A stretch of DNA of 64,000 bases from Wyeomyia smithii (GCF_029784165.1 NC_073695.1:53651967-53715966); one strand, 5' to 3'. Positions 36,743-48,699 are shown, counted from the stretch's first letter. Made by a program: numbers and translations. Notes: generated from the letters alone by a model not told the origin.

Positions 36743-37385
36743 TGACGTGGGACTACGTCTTTGTTTTCTATACTGGTATGCATTCTGCAAAATTGGAAAT
36801 GAAACTGGCAAATGTTGCGTCGAATTTCAAACGATAATAACAGCATAACCACATGATGGATAACAATAACTAATATGTTGTTGGATAAATAAAATGTTGA
36901 ACAATTCTGTAATATGCTAGTTATCATTATTTTTTCATTGTATAGCGGTGAAAATCGATAAAAAGAGTCAAGGACAAATTTACGCGAAGAATGAATTAAT
37001 CACATGCGAGCATTCCTAGCAGAGACGACATGAATAGACACCAACCATTCCCTGTGATATTCTCTGTATCAATATCCGAAAAAAATTGACAGAGTCTCCC
37101 CATCCAATGGGTCAATTTTTGTTTGCTTCCATGAACCTAGACTAATTTGATGTCTCGAAGGTAAAGGTTTTCGAAAAGTTTGGAACAATCCCTTTTTTCG
37201 AACAATTTCTAAACATGCTGTCAGAGCATAATAAAAACTGATGTCTTGAAAACAAACATGCTGGTAAAAGCTACAGTATCGTATATGTGGAGCAGAGCAC
37301 CGCTAGTTTTTCGTCGTCTATCATTGCAGCGGGCACGGCATCTATTCGTGTGATTGAAAGTTTATCTCATGAATGCGATTACCAT
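36743..37385 (+). repeat. Palindrome-headed repeat, copy 2 of 897-1570
   Basis: Starts TGACGTGGGACTACGTCT (36743-36760) and follows 897-1570 in order: CACATGATGGAT, AATATGTTGTTGGAT, AATCACATGCGAGCAT, ATAGACACCAACC, AAAAATTGACAGA, CATGAACCTAGACTA, TTTGATGTCT, AAAACTGATGTCTTGAA. The copies have diverged with indels. No right-hand palindrome was found, so it is a truncated copy. Confidence 0.75.
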
Positions 37386-38009
37386 AAAAACCATAAATAA
37401 CTCAACAAAAATTTAACACTTATGCAACGGTTATAAGTTATTTTTATTTAATTTTAATCTTCAATATTCACTAAAAAATGGTGACCGACATAATATCGCA
37501 CGAGTTAGTTCCTAAAAATACTTATTTATAGAAGAGTAAGAGTCGGCGAGAGTTTATGAATTTTTTGTTCATTTACTATTCAGAATCTTTTTCTTACATT
37601 TTAACATTGTTAAATATTTTTTTAATTTTAACTTTACAGATAGTTAGCTGTCTTCATAATACAGTGAATGTAATTGTTGGAAAATGAAACAAATGAAGCA
37701 AAAAACAAAAATAAATATTTTTGAACTTTAACTTCGTTGGAATTGTTGAATGTTGTATGCACAAAAAAACCACAGGAGAGTTGTGTGCAAAGCCACGACC
37801 GCAAGAATGAAGTAGAATACTTTTACAAGAAAGATAAACCGGCTGCTTGCGTGTCAGTCATTTTGAAATCGGATTTGTTTCGTATATACCGCTTGTTAAG
37901 CACAGTATCAACAAATCGTAATAAACATCACACTGCTGTGCATTTGCAGCAGCATCAAACCTCAGTTTCAGTTTATTGATAACCATTCATTATGCTCTTC
38001 TAAATACAT
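37386..38009. other. No gene recognised
   Basis: AT-rich. The short frames have no family resemblance. The last part may already belong to family C copy 2. Confidence 0.4.
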
Positions 38010-38510
38010 TTAGTAGCCTTAAAAAAGGCCGATTGCAGCAATTGCAATTTTCATTCATTTATTGCATAGATGCTTCATGGTCAGATATACCCGCTGCAAC
38101 TGCTACGCTATTCGTAGCCATGCTACAGTTGTGGCCGCTATACGCTGCCATTGGTATCTGCTGTCCCTGCATCAGCTGGCCCAGCTGCTATCGATGCTGA
38201 GATCCGCTGGAACTAGTGCGCTATGCATTGCTACCCTACAACTGTGGCCGCTATCGCAGGTATCCACTGCACTGCTACTGCTACTGCTAAGGGATGACTG
38301 CTGTTGTCGCTGTCTAGAACTATTATGAGCGGCTTCGGCTGAACCGGCTCTTGTATAGGCCAAATAGCATATTTTCTACTGCAAGGTATATGATTCTGTC
38401 GACCGTGCTTGGGAAGCAATCATATAACGACCAATCAGAGATCAAATTGTTCGTTTTGACAAGGCTTGACTATTTTCAATAGTACAATAGTTTGAATAAT
38501 AATTATCAAG
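38010..38510 (-). repeat. Promoter-bearing repeat family C, copy 2 (minus)
   Basis: Read on the minus strand: AATAGTCAAGCCTTGTC, then GATTGGTCGTTATATGATTG (inverted CCAAT), CCCAAGCACGGTCGACAG, TTTGGCCTATACAAGAG (TATA box altered, 38350-38357), the sequence GAAGCCGCTCATAATAGTTC, GACAGCGACAACAGCAG, a long AGC/GCA-rich tract, and finally the stem-loop GCCTT-TTTT-AAGGC at 38016-38029. The order matches the copy at 54550. Chance Ser/Ala/Leu-rich frames here come from the triplet-like composition and are not genes. Confidence 0.65.
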
Positions 38511-38984
38511 AAATTACGTTTATATAAATAACTTAAAAAAGCAAGTACTCAATTACTCGCTTTTTGCGTACTTGTTACCAAGGTTTTGGCGAGTGACAGG
38601 AAAATATATTAATTATTTAATTATGATTTAGAGCATTTCTAAATGTTTTGTTATTTTTCACGATAGAGACAAGTTTTTTTCTCTGTGTGCAAGAAACTAA
38701 AACATAACCGCTCACCGAGTAACAAAAACAAAAATTAAATGTATGCTCATTGATTAAACTTTACCGATAATTTACGGTACTTAAAAGAACCTATTTTGAT
38801 CTAAATGAAATTTCTAGCAAATAAGCGTTGATCATTCATCGGCAGTAATTAGGAGTAAGTATCTTCTATATCAAGGTTTTATCAGTTATTTGGAGAAATG
38901 GAGGAGTTTAGAAGAATAGGGAATGGCAAGAAAAGTAAAACAACAACAACAAATCGTTTACAAAGTCAGATTGGTTGTATCCGT

Positions 38985-39085
38985 AGGTGTCGGCTGTGCT
39001 TGGGAAGAGAAGTAGTGATTGGTTGCTCGGTATACAATAGGTTGTTTTCTCAAACAATAGATTGCTTTTGTTACATAAATTTAAC
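38985..39085 (-). repeat. Repeat family C, short partial copy (minus)
   Basis: GTGCTTGGGAAG, ATTGGTTG, ATACAATAG and AAACAATAGATTG follow the family C leader order in reverse (compare 38405-38490), but much is diverged. The promoter part is absent. Confidence 0.4.
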
Positions 39086-40405
39086 CGTAAAAGAATTTCT
39101 GATCGGTTGATATCAAAACCTCGATTATCTGAAAAGAAATGACTGATATATAAGCGCTCAAAATCTGACCACTTTTCCCTGGTTTAATTACTAGATTTTC
39201 AAATTCAGGCGCCTAACTTTGATACAGACGTTAGTCCAACGTCAAAAGCTCTAGCTTTTCTTTTTGAACAACGTCCTGTTTGTAGAGGGTATAATGACGA
39301 ATTTAAAAGAAATAGATCCGTAAAAAGATCAAACTTCGCTCAAAATACAACATTTTCAAAAACCGTTCGACCTCTTGATGCATGAGGGGTCCATGAATAT
39401 TAACTAATCAAAGTGGTTTCTTCATTTTTTTCGCAACTTCCAGTCATTTAGACGCAACAATATTTTTTCTGGAAGACCTTGTGTTATCAGTGCACTGCAA
39501 GGAGACGGTTCCAGCGAGAATTGCTACGGTAATAAAAAAAATATCCGCGAAAACTAACCAAGTTAATCTTTCAACTGCTTTAAAATCTTTTGAGCAGATA
39601 AAAAAATGTGTGTGTTCTACAAAATTTCATAAAATTTTATGATCTACAACCTGTTTTAAACCTGCGAAGCTCCTTCTTTGCATCCAAATTACTAACTAAT
39701 TCAAGCACCCAAATTAAAGCCCCAACTTATAGCAAGAACTTTTTATCCACTCTTTGAAGAGAAATGATTAGCAGACGCTCAAACGTCTAAGTAAAGGAAG
39801 ATTTAAAATTCACTTTGTTTGCCTCTCTTTGCTTGTCTGAACTCAATTTTGAAACATTCATTTTTTGGGGTTCTTGAAGTCATTCACAATCACAAGTTAT
39901 GTAAGAATTCAAGAGGAGAGAAAGTTTCGAAGCTTCGCAGCTAATGCTTACGAAAAGAGAGATGGGAGTTTCCATTAAATTACGTATGATTTATAAAAGA
40001 AAGATTTACAAATGTTTTGAAATCAGTATCAAAATATTTCAAAAACAACAGTTAAACCCTGGACAAAAAATGAATTCACCGCAGCTGAATACCTAGTTAT
40101 GTACTTCAATAAACTTACCTAATTTTGAAATATTTCACTCTAACATGATATAAGCTCATTCGGCAGTCAACCTCAGAGAAGACAGAATCGTTGTTACCTG
40201 CTCCGCTGTTAAGTGGTTCGATTTTACAAAAACAAGCAGACGCGCATTGTTTGAGTCCGCTTCAACATGCGATCTTCTACTGTGGTTAGCTACATAGATA
40301 GGGTAGGGCGCTTGTTTTTTTGTTCGATTCGGTGCTGTGCTGTGGGAATAATTGCCTACAGTGAAGCGTGCAGATGAACAGCAGAAGCATCATTCTTGCA
40401 GAGAA
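39086..40405. other. No gene recognised
   Basis: AT-rich DNA with no ORF or repeat I can support. Confidence 0.4.
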
Positions 40406-40664
40406 CTGCCGTGGGCTGGCGTTTTGACGTAAGCGCCAGAAACACAAAATCGCTCCAGAAGCATCGAAGCACTCCAATCTCATCGTCATTTCTACACAAA
40501 ATGGCGCTAATGTCACTTCTTGTTTTTGATATTTCTCAGCTATTTTTCAATATTTTTGAAAACAGCAACTAGCATTTTGAAGTGGGCTATTTATACTATA
40601 GTATTACGTAAAAAAACGAAATTTGAAAATTTGGCGTTTACGTCAAAATCCCAGCCCACGGCAG
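40406..40664. mobile_element. MITE with 33 bp TIRs (259 bp)
   Basis: The left end CTGCCGTGGGCTGGCGTTTT and the reverse complement of the right end, CTGCCGTGGGCTGGGATTTT, continue in parallel to GACGTAA(G/A)CGCCA, giving 33 bp with about 3 mismatches. AGAA flanks both ends (40402-40405 and 40665-40668), a possible 4 bp target duplication. The interior is AT-rich and non-coding. Confidence 0.75.
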
Positions 40665-40744
40665 AGAAGAGCGGCTATTAAGGTAGTTTTTTTGGTATTT
40701 TTTTACGGTTTGAATTGGTAGTTTGGTTTGTGTATTTGGTTCTC

Positions 40745-41235
40745 TAGTCCAATATGAACTAGGAAGAACCTGACCCCTGCGGAAGCGAAGTCCCTTTAGT
40801 TCGCTTGCCCGATCCGTTCGGGTACATGACTCCGCGAGTCGGAAAAGGGGCACTGCTGGAATCAATCCATCGAGCAAATCTGTGCTCGGAAGAATATCCG
40901 GGGCCCTGGGTTGTGTTCTTCAGGCCCAAAATTAAAGCATTGAATTCAATGCAAATTTTAAGAGATTTACGCGTGCAGCAGTTCTCTGAAATATTTTCTA
41001 ATAAAATTAAAAACTTCACCAATGACAATGCGTTTTATACTGACGAATCACTTCTCAACGGATTCGCTGGCTCTTCAGTAACAATTTAACCGTCTCGCTG
41101 CTGACCCTGCTTCTCTTTACGTCGCAGGAATGGTTGCAATTCAGTACAACCTTTACGGACACCCTCAGTTCTATTGAGGCTCTCCGGTCGATGAAAAATG
41201 TAAGTGAACACGACAAATGGCGATTTCCACGAAAG
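40745..41235 (+). pseudogene. LINE fragment: ORF1-like segment joined to RNase H relic
   Basis: The frame from about 40745 to the TAA at 41087-41089 contains EYPGPWVVFFRPKIKALNSM, wording typical of mosquito LINE ORF1 proteins, and then runs into AFYTDESLLNGFAGSSVTI, which resembles the first RNase H block (YTDGS). After the stop, other frames carry an ADPASLYVAGMVAIQYNL block and TLSSIEALRSM, the next RNase H motifs. RNase H domains occur in I, R1 and LOA-group LINEs. ORF1 and RNase H are normally kilobases apart, so an internal deletion has joined them. The Glu/Asp catalytic set is incomplete and frames are broken. Confidence 0.6.
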
Positions 41236-41674
41236 ACACAACACACAAATAAATTCTGAATAAATATTAGTAAATAATAATTTCATTACAAAACATCCCT
41301 ACTATTAAAAAATGAAATTTTTGCCCCATAGTACTGACAGACCTTGTAGGATGAGAGAGAATTGGGAAACTGACTACACAGCATCATCCCCAAGGTATCT
41401 ACCAAACCTTGGCTTAGGGAGTTGAATGTAGGACGAGACTTCATTCGCGTGATCATGTCCAACCACTACGGGTTAGACGCAAATCCACTGCATATCAAGC
41501 TCATGGATAGTAATCATTGCGTTTGTGGATTTGGGTAGCATGGCATTGAACACGTAGTTGGATTCAGTGGTGCCATATCCATACTGTTTTAAAACTATTT
41601 TGTACCATCAACATTTCTCAAAATAACAACATAAAATTCACTGCCAGAAATGGTAATAAATTTAGCTACTTTAA
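41236..41674. other. No gene recognised; ends in TTAA target
   Basis: Unassigned AT-rich DNA. TTAA at 41671-41674 is the left target copy of the adjacent MITE. Confidence 0.4.
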
Positions 41675-42298
41675 AGGGTTATATACCTTTTTAGTTTTCA
41701 AAAAACCGAGAAAAAAATTATTGTATTATCTTCAAATTCAACATCTTAAGAACATTTTCACAAATTTTCATAAAGATCTGAGCAATAGGAGAAAAGTTAG
41801 AGCGATTTACAGCGCGCCTCGCCACGGCCGCATAAGCTAAACTTGAAACTTCACACACGATTATCTCGGAATAGTGTTTTCCGAAAAATGACTTTACCGT
41901 GATTCTGATTGCGGGAAAACTACTGAGCCGATTTCCTTCATCTTTTTTTTTTTTAAATCTTCGTCATCAAATTCGCCGGTCTCAATACTCATAAAATCGA
42001 TCGTTCAAGGACCCGGCACACTTCTAAACTAATGAAATAATATGAGTTTTTTGAATTCGGTTGACCCGCTGAGTCTCTATCAGGATCACCGCAAGCCTCT
42101 GCAAAAAAATAACATTTCGGGGAAACGGCTATTACTCGAGTAATAATTGGTATATCTCAAAATCAAACGTATTTTTTTGTTTTTGATAAACTGTACTTTC
42201 AGCAAAATACCCCTTTGATGCAATGAAAATGGTGCTATGCACTTAAAAATAGATTCAAACTTCCCTCATTTTTCTCGACCAAAAAGGTATATAACCCC
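41675..42298. mobile_element. TTAA-flanked MITE (624 bp)
   Basis: TTAA at 41671-41674 and 42299-42302 brackets the element. The left terminus AGGGTTATATACCTTTTTAG and the reverse complement of the right, GGGGTTATATACCTTTTTGG, match at 18 of 20. A TTAA duplication is the mark of piggyBac-type transposition and of TTAA MITEs in mosquitoes. No transposase is present. Confidence 0.85.
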
Positions 42299-42302
42299 TT
42301 AA

Positions 42303-44490
42303 AACATCATTCATAAAAAATGGCCTCGATTTTTTATCCCTTTTCCACGGCAATGAGGGGCCCAAAATGGAATGAGATACAGTTAGTGCTTTGTTTTGTA
42401 ACATTGACTAAAATGTTTGTTGGTTGGTTTAGCAAACCAGTTATCGGCTTCGGTTTTAACTTTCAAAAAATGTTAAAAATTTGCTCTAAACTCTACTGGT
42501 AATTTACAGAGCTAGCTTTAAACATCTTCATCCAGCATCATTCATCCGTTCGCTCCACTCGGTGCAACAACAATGAGCAGTCAAGAAACCGCATCACAAT
42601 TAAGTAGTCTATAACGCTTTATTGCATAGTTTTCCGGTAACAATTGGCGACAACATTTTTAATGACTTTTCGCGTCTCCGCAGCCACTGAAGGGTTTGCT
42701 TGCAGTATAAATCACTTTATGACTGTTGGGCGGAGCCAAAATAAAACCATAATCGTGAAATAAAAATGATTTGTAAATAAGTTGAACCATTCGTTTTAAC
42801 TCGCCTTTCGTTTATTAGTTTTCCCGGTGCTGGCTGGCTTTCCGTAAACTTTTATCTTCCGTCTCGTTTTGCTCACATCACAGCTATCGTGGCCGTTTCA
42901 CTTCCAGCCGGTTGATGCATGGAGTCATTTAACAAATTCTACCACTGTCTGTCCCTGTCCGATCTTACGTTTGTTTGGCTGCTGCTGCTACTGCTGATAT
43001 TGTTTTGCTGCCAAGGAGAGCCAGTTTATCTTGCACCGCTTCCAGCCAGCGCCGACTACAACCGGTTTGAGGAACAAGCACCAAACGAACTTTGAACTAG
43101 CGTTACAATTTATTTCCTTCCATCTCATCAGAATTGATGTAGACTGAGCGGCTCCAATCCACGGCACAATGTAAATGCTGTAGGTTGCGTGTGTTTTTTT
43201 TTTCTCTTTTTCGTGCGTCGTTGATTGTAACAATGTAACTATCGTCGAGGTCGATATATTCTAAGCGTTTCCAATGGACAATACAAAGCGTATCTGGGTA
43301 TTAGGGTTGCCCCACTGATTCCATTCCGTGAAACCCGCCCAGTTTAGTTTCAGTGAGTAACGGGATGGAAACCACCCCTGGATGCTAAAAAGCCCGACGG
43401 AATTGCTCTCGAGCAATTTAACGGAACGAATTTTCTTTGCTCCGCCGCATTGCTTGTCTTCCAGAAGAGCGTAGTCTTGAATGAACGCGTACATTCAGCA
43501 GTTCATTCATGAGTTTTCTTCCCTGAAGTATAAAGCGAGCAACGCGGGGGAGTTGACGTAAGATATCGACAAGTCGATTTTTTTATTATTTCACCACTAT
43601 CTGTGGCGCGAGTTCTGGGCAAAAATATCTATTTTGGATGGGCGACTTTTATTGTCGCCAGTAGTTTTCTAGCTTCGTTGAAACGAACCAGAATGAAAAT
43701 GGTAATCTTTCCTCTTATCGGTACCCGAAAAATTTACATAAATATTTGTGGTCCTTCTACTAGATATAGAAGGAGATCTTTTGATAGTTGAGCAGTACAG
43801 TCAAGGGTTGTGGCAAGCAAAAATTTCTTTAACTTTTGAATTGGAAGTAAGTGGATTTCTGTTGTATTTGAATTGTAAGAAATAACAATGCAACATGAAC
43901 TTGCAGAATTATTTATCCCAAAATGCAGATAAGTTGGAGTAAACAAAAGGTATCATTCAAATAGTCCGGAGACAAACATACCGAACCAACTACCGATATT
44001 TTAATAATTGTGTTATCGTCACCAGCAGTTGCGAAAAATGATAATCTATATTTCATGAAGAAACGGAATCATTTGAACAATTAATAAAGTAATATTTAAA
44101 AAATCTCTGTAACAGGTTACAGAAAACACATAAACAATTTGTGGCTAGTTATACTTTAAACTACCCAAAATATTCATTCTGACGCTTAGGTTTGCTCGCA
44201 CCCTAACATTCACATAAAACACTAACAACAAGAAACAAAACAACAGAGCACGAGTGTATAGGTACTTTTTAAGCTTTCATTACTTATTGTATGCTGCATT
44301 GACTGTCACTGAGGCGATAAGTAGTACGAACCGCTCGCCGTTTCCAAAGAATTATTTTAATCGGTAAACCTGTTTTGGATTGTGTAGGGTCTGTGGAGAT
44401 TTTATAGACTAACTGCTTTGCTGTTTATGTACATTTGCAGCTCAGCGTCAACGCAACTGTCAGTTACCCTAGTGTGTACACTGTGGAGAG
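42303..44490. other. Region upstream of the lectin gene; no gene recognised
   Basis: The part 42540-43500 is more balanced in composition and not visibly repetitive, so it could include regulatory DNA of the lectin gene. A CTGCTGCTGCTACTGCTG run is near 42980. Just before the lectin, TTTGCAG at 44435-44441 could be an acceptor for a 5' UTR exon. No TATA box is convincing. Confidence 0.4.
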
Positions 44491-44535
44491 ATGACCATGG
44501 CAGCATCTTCACTTTATAGTGAACGATTCAGCTAA
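44491..44535 (+). other. Upstream ORF (14 codons) of the lectin mRNA
   Basis: ATG ACC ATG GCA begins at 44491 and ends in TAA at 44533-44535, four bases before the first in-frame lectin ATG (44540). The second ATG in it has a fair Kozak context (ACCATGG). It would be translated first if the 5' end lies upstream, so it may damp lectin translation. Whether it is in the mRNA is unknown. Confidence 0.45.
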
Positions 44536-44539
44536 GCGA

Positions 44540-45080
44540 ATGTCTTTCGTGATAATGGAGCACACTTGGAGGTATTTTGTGGTGTTCGTAATTGCCACCG
44601 TGCATCTTGGCTGCTTGGCGCAGAAATATCACATTTCGACCTATACGGTAAGTTTATGCCTTAAAATCTTGGTGCAGAACATTCATTACCGACTACACTT
44701 CGTAGAGTAACTGGTTCGAGGCAGTCGAATATTGCCATCGCCTCGGCATGCGTTTGGCACTGGTTGACACGGCCGAAAAGCACGAAGCCTTGGTCACGGC
44801 AGCCAACGCAACGGAACTGCACTCAACCGGTTTCTTTGGCTTGTGGCTTGGAGCGAGTGACCTCGCACGCGAAGGAAATTTCGTCTGGCATGACACCGGC
44901 GCACGGATGACATTCGCTAAATGGAAGCCAGGAGAACCGATGGGGTCCAACGAACGTTGCGTGAATCTGTACCACTGGAAGGGGCAAGGTTTTGTCTGGA
45001 CGTGGAACAATGCACCTTGCTCCACTAGTTTGTATGCAGTCTGTGAAAACCGGGATCCGTGCGCGGTGGAAGTGTTCTAA
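44540..45080 (+). CDS. Secreted C-type lectin (single CTLD, CTLGA-like), two exons
   Basis: Exon 1 is 44540-44647 and exon 2 44706-45080, joined across a 58 bp GTAAGT...TAG intron in phase 0; the product is 160 residues. A second Met at 44555 is also possible. Residues ~1-27 are a signal peptide (WRYFVVFVIATVHLGCLA). The CTLD starts QKYHISTYTSNWFEAVEYC; its four core Cys are C46, C121, C141 and C149, plus C155 near the tail. WLG is present. The sugar/calcium site is unusual: EPM at 113-115 where EPN or QPD is expected, and WNN at 136-138 for WND. Calcium-dependent sugar binding may thus be weakened. Mosquito proteins of this type act in haemolymph immunity, gut microbiota tolerance and pathogen binding. 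It is the only intact host gene recognised here. Confidence 0.92.
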
Positions 45081-47479
45081 GATGGAACGACTGAGCTTAC
45101 TCAGAAGCTTATCAGTTGTATGTGTTTTCGAAGACAGTTATCAAAAATGATTGTACAATATGCCAATCTGGAAGCTTCAACGTATGTAGAGAATAATACT
45201 AAAGTTATACAATTGTTGAGCAACCAAAAATGTCAACCTTGAGTCAAAAACATTTTTTTTTATTAGTTTCATTTAAAAAAATTAAAAAATATTTTTCTAT
45301 AACATTCAGCATAAGTAAGCAATATATATCACAATATTTATTTTACAATACTTCACACATACTTTAGTCAGACGCCTGTTTGGAGTATATTCTTTTTATG
45401 CATCGCAAAATAACAATATTTCAAAATTAAGCTTAAAGAATTTAATTTTTATATGAGAATACTTCTTCCTTCTCCATCCTATAAGTTATCCAAACCATGG
45501 AGATAACTCTCCGTGAATATAGACAGAACCTTAACATCCAATCTTGCTGTCAAAGAATGAATTGTGGTATGTATATTGAGTCATTACTGTTATTATTTGA
45601 AATTATTAACAAAACTATATTGTAGGCCATATAGATTTTACGAAGACAATATAGTGGGGAGCAGGAATAGTACAGAAATGTCCCTACTTGTAAACATGGA
45701 CACGATATTAAAAAAAAAGAAAATTGGTTACAAAAAATATTGCCCAATAGTTAATACAAATTTCAGAGGTAATCTGGTGTCAGTCGCTATATTATCAGCT
45801 ATATTTGAGATTAATTTTAGTTTGAGTCATTTCATTTAAAGACTATTTTTTTTTTTTTTTTTCATTTCGTTTTAGCTCTTCGAGGCACTTTCAACTGAGC
45901 TGTGAGCTGAATTGTCTTTGATCAGATCCGTCTGTGGAACCACTTTTTGCTAGTTTCCGAGTCAATTTCTGATTTGCACTTTTCTTTCATTCAGAAGTGT
46001 TCTTTAACTATTAGGCTTAATGTGAACCATTTGCCTTTTTGGGTATTTTTATTATACTATCCAGCTTTCCTCAAGCGGGGATGACGGACAATCGATGCAA
46101 TCCATTTTGACATTCTTTTCTGTAGGCCAAGTAATCTTCAATCGATCCTGATCGACCATCTCCGATTTTGCTGAAACTTTTCACAGTTGCTCCGTTTTGA
46201 TAATAAAATCATTATAAGATATCCGCTGTTCATGTTGACTCACAACTACTGTTTCAAAATGGCCTTCCATTGGGTGTGTGACTGATAGATAAAATTTTTT
46301 ATATCAGAAAACAACTTGTTTGATTGTGTTGCTGCTTTTTCTTCGCTCTGCTTTTTTCGCTCTTCGTCAATTCTGTGCAAAAACTGCAATTTTTGGGGGA
46401 AAGAATCCTTTCATAAATTTTTATCACAAAACTGATTGTTAATTGAACATTTTACCTTGATTGAGTATTAAAATTTTGAAAAAAAATACACAATAAGTAA
46501 CTATTTCGTCAAGAATTTTCTAGCATTTCAGCTTGCTTCTTACCTTTCCACCTTTCGACTATTTTCACATCGGAAATGGTTAATATCTTGTAAAATTCAT
46601 CATGTTCCGAAAAGATTTGCAGGTTTTTTTTATCGAAGAGGCACGTTTATTTGTCTGTGGCTTTGGTATATGATGCACAGTCAAGTAACACTTCAAAATT
46701 TATTGTTTCAACTCTCCCCTGTTGAAGGTGCAAGTTGAAGGGGATCGTAGTTAAAATGAAATTAAAAATAAGCGACGACTTTCGAAACTACAAGGTAAAT
46801 CTTTATTTTCCTTGTTTTTTAATAACCAGAAAGCTTAGTTAACATTTAGAACCAATTAATTTGACTTAGACGATTCCGGGATTTTTCAAATTTTGCTTAG
46901 AATAAGTAGTGCCGCTGCACCTACTGCTGAGGCTGCTACACCACTACCGCTACTAGTACCCGCTGTTGCTACCCGAAAAAAACCTTTTTTACTGAGCCAA
47001 AAATGGTTGGTTTGATTTATGTGATGAGAGATGTTTCTGATTCCACCGCGGTGTTTTTTTCGGATACACACAATTCGCTGCTCTTTTCGAGCGAGTGCGT
47101 CGCTTTGCCTAACAGTGTAAGAGCAGTTGTTTTTGCAGTGAGAGAAATTCTCCTACACGCTAGTGATTCTCTTAGTAGCAATGACAAGCCTGGATGTAAG
47201 AAAAAAAATTCTTCTTGTAAAATAAATAAAATCAAATAATCTCAAAAAAATACTCATTAATGATTTGATTTTCTTTACACAAACTACACGTTGTGAGTTT
47301 GACATTGATGTTTTTTGATTTTGGTGAAATAAAACTAACACAGTTAATTTTTCCAAAAAAAATCGTCGCTCAAATCATACAAACCAATTTGGCTCATATA
47401 AAACTTTAGTTGTGATTCTTTTTTCTCATTTCGCCATCAATGTCATCATAATGAGATATATTTTTCAATTTGTTTCCAC
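45081..47479. other. Downstream of the lectin; no gene recognised
   Basis: No AATAAA stands close to the lectin stop; the nearest AT-rich signals are beyond 45190 (GAATAATA). A poly-T run is at about 45847-45862. A minus-strand frame at 46886-47071 ends in an Ala/Gly-rich tail, probably from a triplet-rich stretch (46914-46975) and not a gene. Confidence 0.45.
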
Positions 47480-48487
47480 GAGGTGCCGACCGGGATACGA
47501 GTAACCTTAGCGGAGATCGGGTAACCAACCCCCGGTGGAAACTTCAATCGTATGCTGACTAGGAACGGGCGGGCGGCTGAATCATGGAATGCTGTATCAC
47601 ACCTGCTACACCTAAGATAGCATCCCCATTAGCAGAATGTAGGTATCGCGACCCTGGTAAGGTAGCATACCGAAACCTTTCTTCAACCATAAACAACGAA
47701 ACTAGGAATACGGAACGGATCATTAGGCAAAGACCTAAGCTTCGAACACGGAAAAAGATTAAGGTAAACGATTGGAAATTGGGTACTTGGAACGTCCGAT
47801 CTCTCAACGAACCGAAGCGAGCTGGCTTGCTTGCTCGAGAACTACAGCAGGTAGTAGTCGGAATCGCAGCGATTCAGGAGGTTCGGTGGTCGAATCCCGG
47901 AGAAAAGGGAATTCCGTGCAGTAGACCCTATTGCACATACTTCTTTCAAATGCCACATCTAGTACAGTGGCAGCAAAGCAGGGGAACGGAGCGTCGGTTT
48001 CGTAGTCCTGGGAAATCAGAAAACAAGGTGGAGGCTCGTAGATGACCGTATATGCGTGTTGAGGATTGAGGGCAAATTCTTCAACTACACTTTAATCAAC
48101 ACCTACGCACCTACAAACGACAAATCCGATGAAGTCAAAGACGAGTTCTATGACAAGTTTAAGCGAATCTATGACGAGTGCCCAAAACACGACGTAGAAG
48201 TCCGGTCATTAGAAGGCATAGCCTCCACTCGTCAATCAATGAAAACGGCCTGAGGCTGATAAACTTTGCCGCGGCAACAGGAATGGCCATATGTAGCTCC
48301 TATTTCCCACGCTTGAATGTTCGGAAACACACCTGGAGGCATTCAAATGGAGAAGCCAGCTCCCAAATCGATCACGTACTAATTGACAGTCGACTTTTTT
48401 CGGATGTTACTGCTATTAGGTCTTTTCGGAGACCAAACATTGACTCTGACCATTATCTGGTCGCACACATTTTGAAAAAGTCTGCGT
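47480..48487 (+). pseudogene. RTE-clade LINE, 5' end and endonuclease only, disrupted
   Basis: GAGGTGCCGACCGGGATACG begins a typical RTE 5' region. The protein reads ...KLGTWNVRSLNEPKRAGLLA, then AIQEVRW, and after frame changes VDDRICVLRIEGKFFNYTLI, NTYAPTNDKSDEVKDEF, SSINENGLRLINFAAATGM, QIDHVLIDSRLFSD and DSDHYLVAHILKK. These are the apurinic endonuclease motifs. A stop and frameshifts lie at 47920-48050, and about 40 bp with the GD.NA motif is missing near 48200 (HDVEVRS..). Sequence resembling RTE ends at about 48487. The RT is absent. A LINE copy keeping its 5' but not 3' part is unusual, because truncation is normally 5'. Confidence 0.88.
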
Positions 48488-48699
48488 AAATATAAGGAGA
48501 CTCTGGTTCTTTTTTACATTATTATTTATTCAGACATGACGGCTTGAAGCTTCACACACCTTTTTGTTTGCGTCAGGGATACCAGATGTGCAGATTTGTT
48601 TGCAAACTTCTAGAGTCCGTGCGCAGACTTTTATTGATTCGCAGATATTTGCAGTTTTTTCAAAGTTTCTGCAGAGTTTTGTCAGAGTCAGAGTCAAAT

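Noticed and set aside
38062..38363. Leu/Ala/Ser-rich frames on both strands as a coding gene
   Set aside because: They are translations of a GCA/CTG-rich tract in repeat family C; all frames look low-complexity.
46886..47071. Ala/Gly-rich C-terminal exon
   Set aside because: The apparent protein comes from a GCT/ACC triplet-rich stretch; no splice acceptor or family support.
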